Source: an uncultured bacterium
Lineage (GTDB): Bacteria > Actinomycetota > Coriobacteriia > Coriobacteriales > Eggerthellaceae
Reading direction: 5' to 3'
Length of the DNA stretch: 64,000 nt
Assembly: GCA_937890835.1 (NCBI GenBank)
Contig: CALADF010000001.1
Span: 124,001 to 188,000, forward strand
This document shows, in pieces, positions 41,509 through 50,484 of this stretch. How positions within the stretch are numbered: position 1 is the first letter of the stretch; each line of letters begins with the position of its first letter. The translations under genes were made by a program, and so were the position numbers. The notes under the pieces are model-generated. The model was not told where the DNA came from and did no database searches. It was given only the letters and a program-made list of their open reading frames with translations.

Positions 41509-44121
41509 GTGGCCAGCAACGTAAAAGGCACGTCCATCGTCAAAGGTCTGGGCTTTGACAGCTTCGGCCTGGGCGCCAACGCATGCACCGTCGACATCGA
41601 CGAGGAGCAGGATAAGATCATCCGCATCCGTCCGTTTCACTTCGACGAGCATCAGACGCCCGAAGAGTTGAACGCGTGGAAGATCGAGGCTCGCGGCAAG
41701 ACCTTCGAACCCGGCTTCAAAACGCTCATTTCGCCGCTTTCGCTTTGCTATAAAAAGCGCGTTTATTCCAAGAACCGCATCCCGTATCCGATGAAGCGCG
41801 TCGACTGGGATCCGCATGGCGAGCGCAACCCGCAAAACCGCGGTACGAGCGGCTACGTCCGCATCAGCTGGGACGAGGCCGCCAACATCGTGGCAGAGGA
41901 GATCAAGCGCATCCACGACGAGTATCATCCGAGCGCCATCCTGTGCGAGATCGACGGGCACGGCGAGACCAAGATCGTCCACGCCGCGCATGGCTGCATC
42001 ACCAAGCTGCTCGACCTGTGCGGCGGCTTCACCCTTCAGGCTCGCCAGCCCGATTCGTGGGAAGGCTGGTACTGGGGCGCTAAGCACATCTGGGGCATGG
42101 ACCCGCTCGGCCAGCAGAACAAGCAGAACAACTGCATCAAGGACGTCTCGGAGAACTCAGATGCGGTGCTGTTCTGGGGCTGCGACCCCGAGACGACGCC
42201 TCTCGGTTGGGGCGGTTACATGGCGAGCCGTCTGTGCTACTGGTTCACCGAGATCGGCGTCAAGCAGATCCACATATCGCCGGATGTGAACTACACCAAC
42301 GCCGTTCACGCCGACAAGTGGATTCCCGTTCTCCCGAACACCGACGCTGCGCTTCAACTCGCGATCGCCTACACCTGGATCAAGGAGGGCACCTACGACG
42401 AGGAATACCTCGCGACGCATGCCATCGGATTCGAGAACTTCAAGTACTACGTGATGGGCGGCGAGGACGGTGTGCCGAAGACCCCGAAGTGGGCCGAGAA
42501 GATCTGCGGCGTTCCTTCTTACACCATCAAGGCTCTCGCTCGTTACTGGGCCAAGAGCGCAGTGTCCATCGCTCACTGCAACGGCGGTTCGTTCATCCGC
42601 TCTTGCTTCGCTCATGAGCCCGCGCGTCTCGAGGTCGCCCTGCTCGGCATGCAGGGTCTCGGCAAGCCCGGCGCGAATCAGTTCAAGTTCATGGAGTGGA
42701 CGCTGTTCGGCATCCCGACGCTTCATCCGCTGCCGCCCTCGACGCATATCCCGAGCCTCGGCGCGGCGTATCGCGGCTATGTTTCCGGCACCAAGGAGAG
42801 CTTCATCCCCAAGACGATGATCCCCGAGGCCATCATGAACCCGCCGGTTCAGTGGTACGGACATATCGCGGCGGGCTTCCCGCGCGAGGATCAGTTCGAC
42901 GGCCCCTACACGTTCCCCGCGCCCGGCGGCAGTCGCATTCATATGGTGTGGTCCGACTCGCCTTGCTGGGAGACCTGCTGGAACGGCGGCTTCAAGATGC
43001 AGGACGCGCTGCGTCACGAATCCATCGAATGCGTCGTCGTGCAGCATCCCTGGATGGAGAACGACACCATGTTCGCCGATATCATCCTTCCCTCGAACAC
43101 CAAGTTCGAGACCGAGGATATCGGAACCGACTGCGACTCCGGTCAGTGGAACGTCGTGTTTTACGAGCGCCAGGCCATCAATCCCATCGGCGAGTCCAAG
43201 TCGGATAAGGAGGTCGTCGGCGAGGTCGCCAAGGCGCTTGAGAAGTTCGGCGGCATCTACGAGGGCATTTTCGACAAGTACATCGGCGGCAAGACCGATG
43301 ACGAGTGGATTCGCGTGGGCTTCGACACCTCCGGCGTGCCCGAGGACCTTTCGTTCGAGGAGTTCAAGGAGAAGCAGTACTACGCGTTCCCGACGCGCGA
43401 GGACTGGAAGGACATTCCCGCCGGCGTGAGCGAGTTCTACGAGGACCCCGAGGCTCATCCGCTTCGCACGCCTTCCGGCAAGCTGGAGTACTACTCGACG
43501 ACGCTCATGCAGTACTTCCCCGAGGACAAGGAGCGCGGTCCGATTCCGCATTGGATCGACGAGGGCGCGGGGCATCAGGAGCGCCAGTATCTCGAGCGCG
43601 GTCGCAAGTACCCGTTCCTGCTCGTGTCCAACCATCCGCATTTCCGCGTGCATGCGCAGCATGACGATGTGACGTGGTTCCGCGAGATCGAGACCTGCAA
43701 GGTCACTGGTCCCGACGGCTATAAATACGAACCGGTTTGGGTCAACCCGATCGACGCGGGCAAGCTCGGCCTTGAAACTGGCGACGTGGTGAAGATCTAC
43801 AACGAGCGCGGCGCGGTCCTCGGCGGCGTCATCGTCACCGAGCGCATCATGCCGGGCGCGGTTTACCAAGACCACGGCTCCCGTTGCGACACCATCGTCT
43901 TGGGCGAGGGCGGTCTCGACCGCGGCGGCGCGAACAACCTCATCGCACCGACGGCCACGACCTCCCATCATGCCCACGGTGAGGTCACCAGTGGCTTTTT
44001 GGTCAATATCGAGAAGGTCGATGTGTTCGCGCTCGCAAAGCAGTATCCCGAGGCGTTCGGCCGCGATTACGACCCGTCCTGCGGTCTTGTGGCGACGGCG
44101 CGCGTGGTGGAAGGAGAATAA
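41509..44121 (+). CDS. Transhydroxylase-like molybdopterin oxidoreductase, alpha
   Basis: Encodes 870 residues, DMSO-reductase superfamily, binding bis-MGD molybdenum. There is no Tat signal and no N-terminal iron-sulfur motif, both as in pyrogallol-phloroglucinol transhydroxylase of Pelobacter (875 residues). The region GHGETKIVHAAHG (His151) and QARQPDSWEGW (Asp182-Ser183) match that enzyme's active-site His, Asp and Mo-ligand Ser in spacing. The neighbour is a three-cluster beta subunit. The most likely substrates are pyrogallol- or catechol-type phenols, by family. Start GTG at 41509 with GAGGAGAGGAG upstream. Alternatives: a catechol dehydroxylase-type enzyme. Confidence 0.87.
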   Translation: MASNVKGTSIVKGLGFDSFGLGANACTVDIDEEQDKIIRIRPFHFDEHQTPEELNAWKIEARGKTFEPGFKTLISPLSLCYKKRVYSKNRIPYPMKRVDWDPHGERNPQNRGTSGYVRISWDEAANIVAEEIKRIHDEYHPSAILCEIDGHGETKIVHAAHGCITKLLDLCGGFTLQARQPDSWEGWYWGAKHIWGMDPLGQQNKQNNCIKDVSENSDAVLFWGCDPETTPLGWGGYMASRLCYWFTEIGVKQIHISPDVNYTNAVHADKWIPVLPNTDAALQLAIAYTWIKEGTYDEEYLATHAIGFENFKYYVMGGEDGVPKTPKWAEKICGVPSYTIKALARYWAKSAVSIAHCNGGSFIRSCFAHEPARLEVALLGMQGLGKPGANQFKFMEWTLFGIPTLHPLPPSTHIPSLGAAYRGYVSGTKESFIPKTMIPEAIMNPPVQWYGHIAAGFPREDQFDGPYTFPAPGGSRIHMVWSDSPCWETCWNGGFKMQDALRHESIECVVVQHPWMENDTMFADIILPSNTKFETEDIGTDCDSGQWNVVFYERQAINPIGESKSDKEVVGEVAKALEKFGGIYEGIFDKYIGGKTDDEWIRVGFDTSGVPEDLSFEEFKEKQYYAFPTREDWKDIPAGVSEFYEDPEAHPLRTPSGKLEYYSTTLMQYFPEDKERGPIPHWIDEGAGHQERQYLERGRKYPFLLVSNHPHFRVHAQHDDVTWFREIETCKVTGPDGYKYEPVWVNPIDAGKLGLETGDVVKIYNERGAVLGGVIVTERIMPGAVYQDHGSRCDTIVLGEGGLDRGGANNLIAPTATTSHHAHGEVTSGFLVNIEKVDVFALAKQYPEAFGRDYDPSCGLVATARVVEGE

Positions 44122-44123
44122 CA

Positions 44124-44942
44124 ATGGGCAAGGTATTCGTATTCGACGTCGCCAAGTGCAACGGTTGCCGTAACTGCCAGATCGCCTGCAAAGATGAGCA
44201 TGTCGGCAACGACTGGAGCCCCATCTCTTTGCCTCAGCCCGACACCGGGCATTTCTGGAACAACCTGAGCGAGCATGTGCGCGGTCAGGTTCCGAAGGTC
44301 AAGGTCTGCTATGTCTCGCATCGCTGTCAGCATTGCGGCAACGCAGCGTGCATGGCTGCGGCTCCCGAGGCGGTCTATCGCCGCGATGACGGTCTGGTCA
44401 TCATCGATCCGGTGAAATCCAAGGGCATGCGCGAGCTCGTTGATTCCTGCCCCTACGGCGCGATCTTCTACAACGAGGAGCTCGACGTGCCGCAGAAGTG
44501 CACCGGGTGCGCCCATCTCGTCGACGAGGGCGAACTTCCCCACTGCGTCGACGTCTGCCCGCACGGCGCCATCCAGTTCGGCGACGAAGAGGATTTCGCC
44601 GAGCAGATCGCCGCTTCCGAGCCGCTCATGCCCGAGCGCGCCGATGCTGATCAGCCGCGCGTGTACTATCTCAACCTTCCCAAGAGGTTCCTCGCGGGCG
44701 TCGTTGTGGACTTTGAAGAGGACGAGGTGGTCATCGGCGCGAAGGTGACGGCGGAAAACGTCGACAACGGCGATGTTCTGGTCACCGAAACCGACGAGTT
44801 CGGCGACTTCTGGTTCCATCAGGTCGCGGCTGCGAACTGGCGCGTGTACGTTGAGGCGGACGGCTATATGACGCGTGTCATCGAGGCTTCCACGGCCGAT
44901 GAGGACCGTAACGTCGGCCCGATCGCCATCTACGCAGGCTAA
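44124..44942 (+). CDS. Transhydroxylase-like iron-sulfur beta subunit
   Basis: Encodes 272 residues. Four-cluster-type ferredoxin domain (residues 1-160) but with ligands for only three clusters: Cys12, 15, 18, 22; Cys68, 71, 76; Cys109; Cys126, 129, 141, 145. The fourth Cys of motif II (residue 80) is Ala and three of the motif III ligands are absent, so one cluster is lost. Residues 186-272 form a beta-sandwich (LAGVVVDFEEDEVVIGAKVTA, FGDFWFHQV), the extra domain known in the transhydroxylase beta subunit. Two-base gap after alpha. Confidence 0.92.
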   Translation: MGKVFVFDVAKCNGCRNCQIACKDEHVGNDWSPISLPQPDTGHFWNNLSEHVRGQVPKVKVCYVSHRCQHCGNAACMAAAPEAVYRRDDGLVIIDPVKSKGMRELVDSCPYGAIFYNEELDVPQKCTGCAHLVDEGELPHCVDVCPHGAIQFGDEEDFAEQIAASEPLMPERADADQPRVYYLNLPKRFLAGVVVDFEEDEVVIGAKVTAENVDNGDVLVTETDEFGDFWFHQVAAANWRVYVEADGYMTRVIEASTADEDRNVGPIAIYAG

Positions 44943-44974
44943 GCCCACCGGCTCTCGCTGAACCATGCATCATG

Positions 44975-45001
44975 CGGCCCCGTTCGGTTCGAACGGGGCC
45001 G
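44975..45001 (+). terminator. Terminator after the transhydroxylase genes
   Basis: Perfect 12-bp GC-rich stem (44975-44986 with 44990-45001), 3-base loop, then TTGTTTAT. Probably terminates most transcription before the MFS gene. Confidence 0.85.
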
Positions 45002-45395
45002 TTGTTTATCCACCCCGAATGCGAGCTTTGCCGCAGCGCCTTCATCTTTCGTATCGCCGCTTAGCACAAATCGAATGAAGCGGGTGTGAGATACGCATCA
45101 ATATCGTGGGGTGGTGCTTTATATACTAGTAAGCGCGCAGGTGAGAACGTACGTGCGAGCGCAGTCGTGACGGCAAAGGGGTATGCCGCACGATCGACGA
45201 TCGACTTTGACGATGCGCATCGCATCTTACCGCGCAGTTGTTCGCTTCTTCTTTCACGTTCCGATTTTCGAGCACGTCGCGGAGGGTCTTTGGCGAGATC
45301 CGCATGGGACGTGGGGGCCGCTTCGGGCGGGGCGGTTCTCGGAACCAGATCGAGAAAGGGGAGGCGGCGGTATTTTCTATTCATCAGGAGGGATA
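45002..45395 (+). promoter_or_regulatory. Region upstream of the MFS gene
   Basis: No gene is seen in these 394 bases. An A/T-rich stretch (45110-45130) contains TATACT at 45122-45127 as a possible -10 box; no clear -35 is spaced correctly. A GATGCGCATC palindrome lies near 45212. A ribosome site AGGAGGG precedes the MFS start. Confidence 0.35.
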
Positions 45396-46661
45396 ATGGA
45401 AAAGAAGAAAATGTACTACGGTTGGCCGTTGGCCGTCATCCTCGGTCTGCTGTACTTTCTGACGTCTGGCTTCATTCTGGCCACCGCTCAGATGGTGAAC
45501 CCGGTCATGATGAAGGATATCGGGCTGTCCGCCACCATGCTCGGCCTCGGCTTTACGGTGTTCGTGCTGTGCTCCGCCATCCCGGCTCCGCTCGTCGGTC
45601 AGCTCGTCGCTAAAATCGGTTCGCGCAACACCATCGCCCTCGGCGGCGGCTTGGTGACCATCGGCTCTCTGTGCATGATCTTCTTCTGCACGAACCCGGT
45701 TACCTACATCATCTTCTTCGGCGTGTTCCTGGGAACCGCTCAGATCATGGCCGGCCAGATCGCCGTGCAGGCGACCGTCGGCGTTTGGTTCGACAAGCAT
45801 CGCGGTAAGGCCATGTCCATCGCCATGGGCATCGGCGGCCTGGCGTCTTTCGTCGCTCCGCTGGTCGTGACCCCGCTCATGGCCTCGACGGGTGACTGGC
45901 GCAGCGGCTGGTACATGCTCGCCGCCTTCGGCGTCATCGTCATCATCCTCTCGATGGTGTTCGTGCGCTCTCGCCCGGAAGACATGGGCCTGGAGATCGA
46001 CGGTGGTGCGGTTGCCGAGAAGGCGGAGGCTGCCAAGGAGACGAAGCCTTCCAAGGTGTTCCGCAATCATGAGAAGATCACCTACCGCCAGGCTATCAAG
46101 ACCCCGACCTTCTGGTTCCTCGCCGTTGCCGGCTGCGGCGGTTTCTGCGGCTTCGCTTTGACCACCTCTCAAGGTGTTCTGAACTTCACGACGCTCGGGT
46201 TCGATCCGATGTTCATCGCGGGCGCGGCTTCCGTCATGGGCATCATCAGCCTTCTCGCGAAGACGTTCTCGGGCTTTTTGGCCGACCATATCGACCCGGT
46301 CAAGCTGCTCATCATCGGCATGGCCTGCCAGATCGTCGGCATCCTGCTCGGTGCGTTCGCGAGCGCGGGCTGGATGGTCTACGCCTACTACTTCCTGATC
46401 GGTTTGGGATTCGGCATCGTCGCCACCAACCTTCCCACGTCCGTCGCAAACTACTTCGGCGTCGCCGAGTTCTCCAAGAACCTTGGCACCACGATGCTCA
46501 TCGGCGGTCTGATCTCCTCCGGCGTCTCCACCTTCGTCGGCATGATCTTCGACGCCACCGGCGCCTGCATGGCGGGCTTCCTCGGCGTTGCCGCTTTGCT
46601 GGTCGTATGCGTGATCTGCGGCTTCTTGGTTCGCAAGCCCAAGATCAAGGCTGAGAGCTAG
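45396..46661 (+). CDS. MFS transporter
   Basis: Encodes 421 residues with 12 predicted helices. The pattern (GWPLAVILGLLYFLTSGFI, KHRGKAMSIAMGIGG, AEFSKNLGTTMLIGG) fits the OFA-like branch of the major facilitator superfamily, which includes oxalate and organic-acid transporters. In this position it most likely imports the substrate of the upstream molybdoenzyme or exports its product. Substrate is inference. AGGAGGG lies six bases before the ATG. Confidence 0.88.
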   Translation: MEKKKMYYGWPLAVILGLLYFLTSGFILATAQMVNPVMMKDIGLSATMLGLGFTVFVLCSAIPAPLVGQLVAKIGSRNTIALGGGLVTIGSLCMIFFCTNPVTYIIFFGVFLGTAQIMAGQIAVQATVGVWFDKHRGKAMSIAMGIGGLASFVAPLVVTPLMASTGDWRSGWYMLAAFGVIVIILSMVFVRSRPEDMGLEIDGGAVAEKAEAAKETKPSKVFRNHEKITYRQAIKTPTFWFLAVAGCGGFCGFALTTSQGVLNFTTLGFDPMFIAGAASVMGIISLLAKTFSGFLADHIDPVKLLIIGMACQIVGILLGAFASAGWMVYAYYFLIGLGFGIVATNLPTSVANYFGVAEFSKNLGTTMLIGGLISSGVSTFVGMIFDATGACMAGFLGVAALLVVCVICGFLVRKPKIKAES

Positions 46662-46707
46662 TCCTTTCGCATCCGCGAGACCCTGCTCGCTGAAACGGCC
46701 TTTCCCG

Positions 46708-46741
46708 AGGCGGACGCGTTGCCCTGCGCGTTCGCCTTTTT
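46708..46741 (+). terminator. Terminator after the MFS gene
   Basis: An 11-bp stem with one G-T pair (46708-46718 with 46727-46737), an eight-base loop, then TTTTT. It closes the transhydroxylase/transporter region. Confidence 0.85.
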
Positions 46742-46977
46742 GCCGTCCTTCTTATCCGAAATCTGCAACACCTTCATGCGAAAAACGTATAACCCGCCCC
46801 ATAGCGATGGAGGTGATCAGGCAATATTCGCATTTATTCCTTTCATGTGCTCCTCTCTATAATTGCCTCAGGCACTGCCAATCCCCGCCCGATCAAGCGG
46901 GCAGCGACCGGCCATCGCCACGGATTTCCGGGTCGGGTTGCCGATTCATCCATTTAACTATTGGGGAGGAGTAGGTA

Positions 46978-48123
46978 ATGGAATTTCAGAAGACCGAGGA
47001 GCAGGAGCTGCTGCTCGAGAGCCTGAGAGAGGTCATGGCTCGCGGTGACTTCGAAGATTACTTCAAGGAGTGCGACAAGACGCATGCGTGGCCTCAAAAA
47101 GCCGTCGACGCCTTGGTTGAGGCGGGTTTCGCCTCTTTGGGCATTCCCGAGGAGTACGGTGGAACCGAGACCGATATTCTGACGCAGATCATGGTCGCCG
47201 AGGAGGCGCATGCTCTCGGGTATCCGTCCCTGTGCTGGATCAACTACGCAACCGAGGTCGATGATATCCTCACGTTCGGCAACGAGGAGCAGAAGAAGGT
47301 CGTTCTCGACTACGCCATGAAGGGCATCAAGCCGTTTACACTCGGATTCACCGAGCCTCAGGCGGGTTCCGATAGCGCTGCTATGGGCGTTACCGCCACG
47401 AAGCGCGACGGCAAGGTCTACATCAACGGCAACAAGACGTTCAACACGTCCGCCGACCGTGCTCCGTACATGCTGTGCGTGTGCCGCAGCGGCATCAACG
47501 AGAACCCCTACAAGGACTTCAGCATGTACCTGTTCCCGATGGACCGCGAAGGCGTCACCATCGAGAAGCTCGACAAGATCGGCAATAACATGTGCGGCAC
47601 CTACGAGGTCTACCTCAAGGACGTCGAGTGCGATGAGTCGGACCTGGTGGGCGAGGAGTGCAAGGGCTTCTACCAGCTCATGAAGAACTTCGAGGTCGAG
47701 CGCCTGACGATCTGCGCCGCCAACGTCGGCATGGCGCGCTGCGCCTACGATGAGGCCGTCCGCTACGCGGGTCAGCGCATGCAGTTCGGAAAGACCATCG
47801 GGTCGTTCCAGCTCGTGCAGGAAAAGATCGTCGACATGAAGATCAAGATCGAGAACATGCAGAACATGCTGTACAAGGCCGCATGGAAGAAGGACCACGG
47901 CGAGTCTATCATGATCGACTCCTCGCTGGTCAAGCGCTACACGGGTCGTGCGGCGTTCGAGGTCATCGACGAAGCGATGCAGATCATGGGCGGGATCGGC
48001 TATACGCATGACTGCCGCATCTCCCGCTTGTGGCGCGATCAGCGCGTCTACCGCATCATGGCGGGCACCGACGAGATCATGGTTCACACGGCGGGTCGCG
48101 CGCTCATCAAGGAGGCCCAGTAG
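46978..48123 (+). CDS. Acyl-CoA dehydrogenase (CaiA-like)
   Basis: Encodes 381 residues, an FAD enzyme of the acyl-CoA dehydrogenase family, close in size to CaiA. FTEPQAGSDSAAM binds the flavin. At the usual catalytic Glu position near the C-terminus there is Ala362 (MAGTDEIM). A Glu at 241 in FEVERLTI instead matches the helix-G position used by isovaleryl-CoA-type enzymes. With FixAB beside it, it probably reduces an enoyl-CoA. First gene of the cai/fix-like operon; GGAGGAG precedes the ATG. Confidence 0.92.
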   Translation: MEFQKTEEQELLLESLREVMARGDFEDYFKECDKTHAWPQKAVDALVEAGFASLGIPEEYGGTETDILTQIMVAEEAHALGYPSLCWINYATEVDDILTFGNEEQKKVVLDYAMKGIKPFTLGFTEPQAGSDSAAMGVTATKRDGKVYINGNKTFNTSADRAPYMLCVCRSGINENPYKDFSMYLFPMDREGVTIEKLDKIGNNMCGTYEVYLKDVECDESDLVGEECKGFYQLMKNFEVERLTICAANVGMARCAYDEAVRYAGQRMQFGKTIGSFQLVQEKIVDMKIKIENMQNMLYKAAWKKDHGESIMIDSSLVKRYTGRAAFEVIDEAMQIMGGIGYTHDCRISRLWRDQRVYRIMAGTDEIMVHTAGRALIKEAQ

Positions 48124-48184
48124 GGCAGCGCGGGCTTCCCGCTGTTTCCAAAGTACATTCCGTTTATGAAAAGGGGTAGGGACG

Positions 48185-48946
48185 ATGAACACTGTGGCGT
48201 GTTACAAGGTTGTTCCCGATGGACAAGACATCGGAACCAAGCCGGACGGCACCCTCGATTTCAGTCGCGCCAAGCGAGTTTTGGGCGAGTACGATCTGAT
48301 GGCTCTTGAGGAGGCAGCTCACGTCGCAGACGCCACGGACGGCAAGGCGGTCCTTCTGAGCGCGGGCGACGCCGCTTGCTTCGATACCAAGCTCGTTAAA
48401 GCTGCGCTCTCGCGTGGCGCATCCGAGCTTTTCTGCGTTGTCGACGACGAGCTCGCACATGCTGACGCGTTTCAGACGGCGTCGGTTCTTGCGGGAGCTT
48501 TGAAGAAGATGGACGCCGATCTTGTCATCTGCGGCGAGGGATCGTCTGATCTTTACGCGCAGCAGGTCGGTCTCATCCTCGGCTCGCTTCTCGGCTATGC
48601 GACCGTCAACGGCGTGAACAGGATCGAACCCGCCGACGGTTGCGTTATCGTCGAGCGCGTGCTCGAGAACGAGGTTCAGACCCTCGAGGTGACGCTTCCC
48701 GCCGTCGTGAGCGTGACCACCGACATCAACCTGCCCCGTATTCCTCAGCTGAAGGACATTCTCGCAGCAGGAAAGAAGCCCGTCACCAAATGGACGCTCG
48801 ACGAGGTGGGCGGCATGCCCGCTTCCAAGGTAGAGGTCGTCTCGACGCTGGCACCTGAGAACGTGGAGCGCAAAGGCGTCATCTACGGCGATGCGTCGGA
48901 TGACAACATCGCCCAGCTGGCAATCGACATCAAGACCGCGCTGTAA
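48185..48946 (+). CDS. fixA: Electron-transfer flavoprotein beta (FixA-like)
   Basis: Encodes 253 residues of the ETF beta/FixA family. The N-terminus (NTVACYKVVPDGQDIG) and ICGEGSSDLYAQQVGLILG are typical. It pairs with FixB to carry electrons between ferredoxin, NADH or FixCX and the acyl-CoA dehydrogenase. AAAAGGGGTAGGG lies before the ATG. Electron bifurcation by FixABCX is known for the family; it cannot be confirmed from sequence alone. Confidence 0.92.
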   Translation: MNTVACYKVVPDGQDIGTKPDGTLDFSRAKRVLGEYDLMALEEAAHVADATDGKAVLLSAGDAACFDTKLVKAALSRGASELFCVVDDELAHADAFQTASVLAGALKKMDADLVICGEGSSDLYAQQVGLILGSLLGYATVNGVNRIEPADGCVIVERVLENEVQTLEVTLPAVVSVTTDINLPRIPQLKDILAAGKKPVTKWTLDEVGGMPASKVEVVSTLAPENVERKGVIYGDASDDNIAQLAIDIKTAL

Positions 48947-48961
48947 GGAGGTGCGTTTTCC

Positions 48962-49837
48962 ATGAGCAAAATCGCTAAAGCCTGGGTGGTTGGCGAAACC
49001 GCCGACTCGTTCAATTCGCTTTTCGCCGCTGGGTCCCGTCTTGCGGAGTCCGTCGAGGCATGGAGCATTGGCTCGGCGGGGGGCCTGCTCGAGGACGGCA
49101 TAGCCGCCTTCGTGGCTGCCGCAGGCGAGCAGATGCCCGACATCGTGCTGTTTCAGACGACGCGTCGCATGCGCCTTGTCGCCGCGCATCTCGCCGCCGC
49201 GCAGGGAACGTGCGTCGTTAACGACACGGTGAGCATCGACGTCGATGACGACGGTGCAGTCGTCGCTTGCAACGTCGTGTACGGAGGCAGCGCGACGCGC
49301 ACCCAGCGCATCGCCGGCTCCATGGCGATCGCGCTTCTCTCCGAGGGCCTTCTGGTCAACGAGCCCGCCGAAGGTATCGCGCAGGTTGACGTTCAGATGG
49401 CTGAAGGAAGCGGAACGAGCGGCATCACCTTCAAGGGCGCAAGCGAGCGTCAGGTCGAATCCGTCAACCTGGTTGCCGCTCGCAATGTCGTGAGCGTCGG
49501 CCGCGGCATCGAGAAGCAGGAGGATCTTGAGATGGTCGGCGATTTCGCCCGTGCCGTTTCCGCGGAGATCGGCTGCACGCGCCCCATCGCCGAAGGTGTG
49601 AACTGGCTTTCCCGTGAGCGCTACATCGGTGTTTCAGGCGTTACCGTGAAGCCTAACATTTTCGTCGCCGTCGGCGTGTCGGGGCAAATCCAGCATATGG
49701 CGGGCGCCACGTCCTCTTCGACGATCATCGCCGTCAACAAGGACAAGAACGCTCCCATTTTCAAGTACGCCGACTACGGCATCGTCGGCGACTACGCCGA
49801 GGTCTTGCCGAAGCTCACCGAGAAGCTTCAAGGCTAA
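48962..49837 (+). CDS. fixB: Electron-transfer flavoprotein alpha (FixB-like)
   Basis: Encodes 291 residues of the ETF alpha/FixB family. The C-terminal FAD-binding signature is clear: VGVSGQIQHMAGATSSSTIIAVNKD. An N-terminal domain that contacts FixA covers residues 1-165. Preceded by AAGGAGG, 15 bases after fixA, so the two are co-translated. Confidence 0.93.
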   Translation: MSKIAKAWVVGETADSFNSLFAAGSRLAESVEAWSIGSAGGLLEDGIAAFVAAAGEQMPDIVLFQTTRRMRLVAAHLAAAQGTCVVNDTVSIDVDDDGAVVACNVVYGGSATRTQRIAGSMAIALLSEGLLVNEPAEGIAQVDVQMAEGSGTSGITFKGASERQVESVNLVAARNVVSVGRGIEKQEDLEMVGDFARAVSAEIGCTRPIAEGVNWLSRERYIGVSGVTVKPNIFVAVGVSGQIQHMAGATSSSTIIAVNKDKNAPIFKYADYGIVGDYAEVLPKLTEKLQG

Positions 49838-49848
49838 GGGGTTGCAGC

Positions 49849-49876
49849 GCCCGGCGGATAAACGCTTCCGCCGGGC
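49849..49876 (+). repeat. Intercistronic hairpin after fixB
   Basis: 9-bp GC stem (GCCCGGCGG/CCGCCGGGC) with a ten-base loop, followed by a short TTGTTC. It may reduce expression of the downstream part of the operon; it is not a strong terminator. Confidence 0.5.
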
Positions 49877-49953
49877 TTGTTCGGCGGAGATGCTGCGCCG
49901 CCGTTTCAACGTGCGCACGGGGGTTGCGCACGATCTGACAAAAGGGGATTAGC

Positions 49954-50412
49954 ATGAACGAAGAGTTCTTCCAGGGCCTCGCGAAAAACGTCAGCGAGGG
50001 TCCCACTCCGTACATCAACATGGCGGGTCTTGTCGCCGATGTCGTCGAGGAGCGCCATGTGCGCCTGCTCCTTCCCATCGACGAAATCCATCGCAACCAT
50101 GTCGGCATCGCATACGCGGGAAGCGAGTTCGTCCTCGCCGAAATCGCGGGCGGCACCTTGTTCATGGCAACGTACGGCACTGACGAGTACGTGCCGATCT
50201 TAAAGGGCGTCGACATCAAATTCCTGCAGCCCGGCACCAAAGACCTCGTGGTCGACATCGCCCTGACCGAGGAGGAGGCTGACGAGAAGCTTGCCGAGGT
50301 CAAGGAGCGGGGGCGCGGAAACTACTTCCTCGATATCATGATCAAAGACGTCGACGGAGCCGAGGTCGCGCTTTTCAAGTTCAACTATTACGCGCTTCCT
50401 GCCAGGAAATAA
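49954..50412 (+). CDS. Hotdog-fold thioesterase-like protein
   Basis: Encodes 152 residues. Hotdog fold of the PaaI/YiiD type, with the central helix NHVGIAYAGSEFVLAEIAGG. It probably hydrolyses or binds an acyl-CoA intermediate of this operon. The catalytic residue cannot be named with certainty. AAAAGGGG lies 8 bases before the ATG. Confidence 0.78.
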   Translation: MNEEFFQGLAKNVSEGPTPYINMAGLVADVVEERHVRLLLPIDEIHRNHVGIAYAGSEFVLAEIAGGTLFMATYGTDEYVPILKGVDIKFLQPGTKDLVVDIALTEEEADEKLAEVKERGRGNYFLDIMIKDVDGAEVALFKFNYYALPARK

Positions 50413-50484
50413 CTCGCATCTTGGGCGCGGTTTGAGAACCTGCGTCCCATCTGATCGATCAGATTGACGAAGGGGAGTTTTGTT

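Noticed and set aside
41509..44942. Tat-exported catechol dehydroxylase
   Set aside because: No Tat signal and no N-terminal cluster in the alpha subunit; the transhydroxylase-like assignment fits better.
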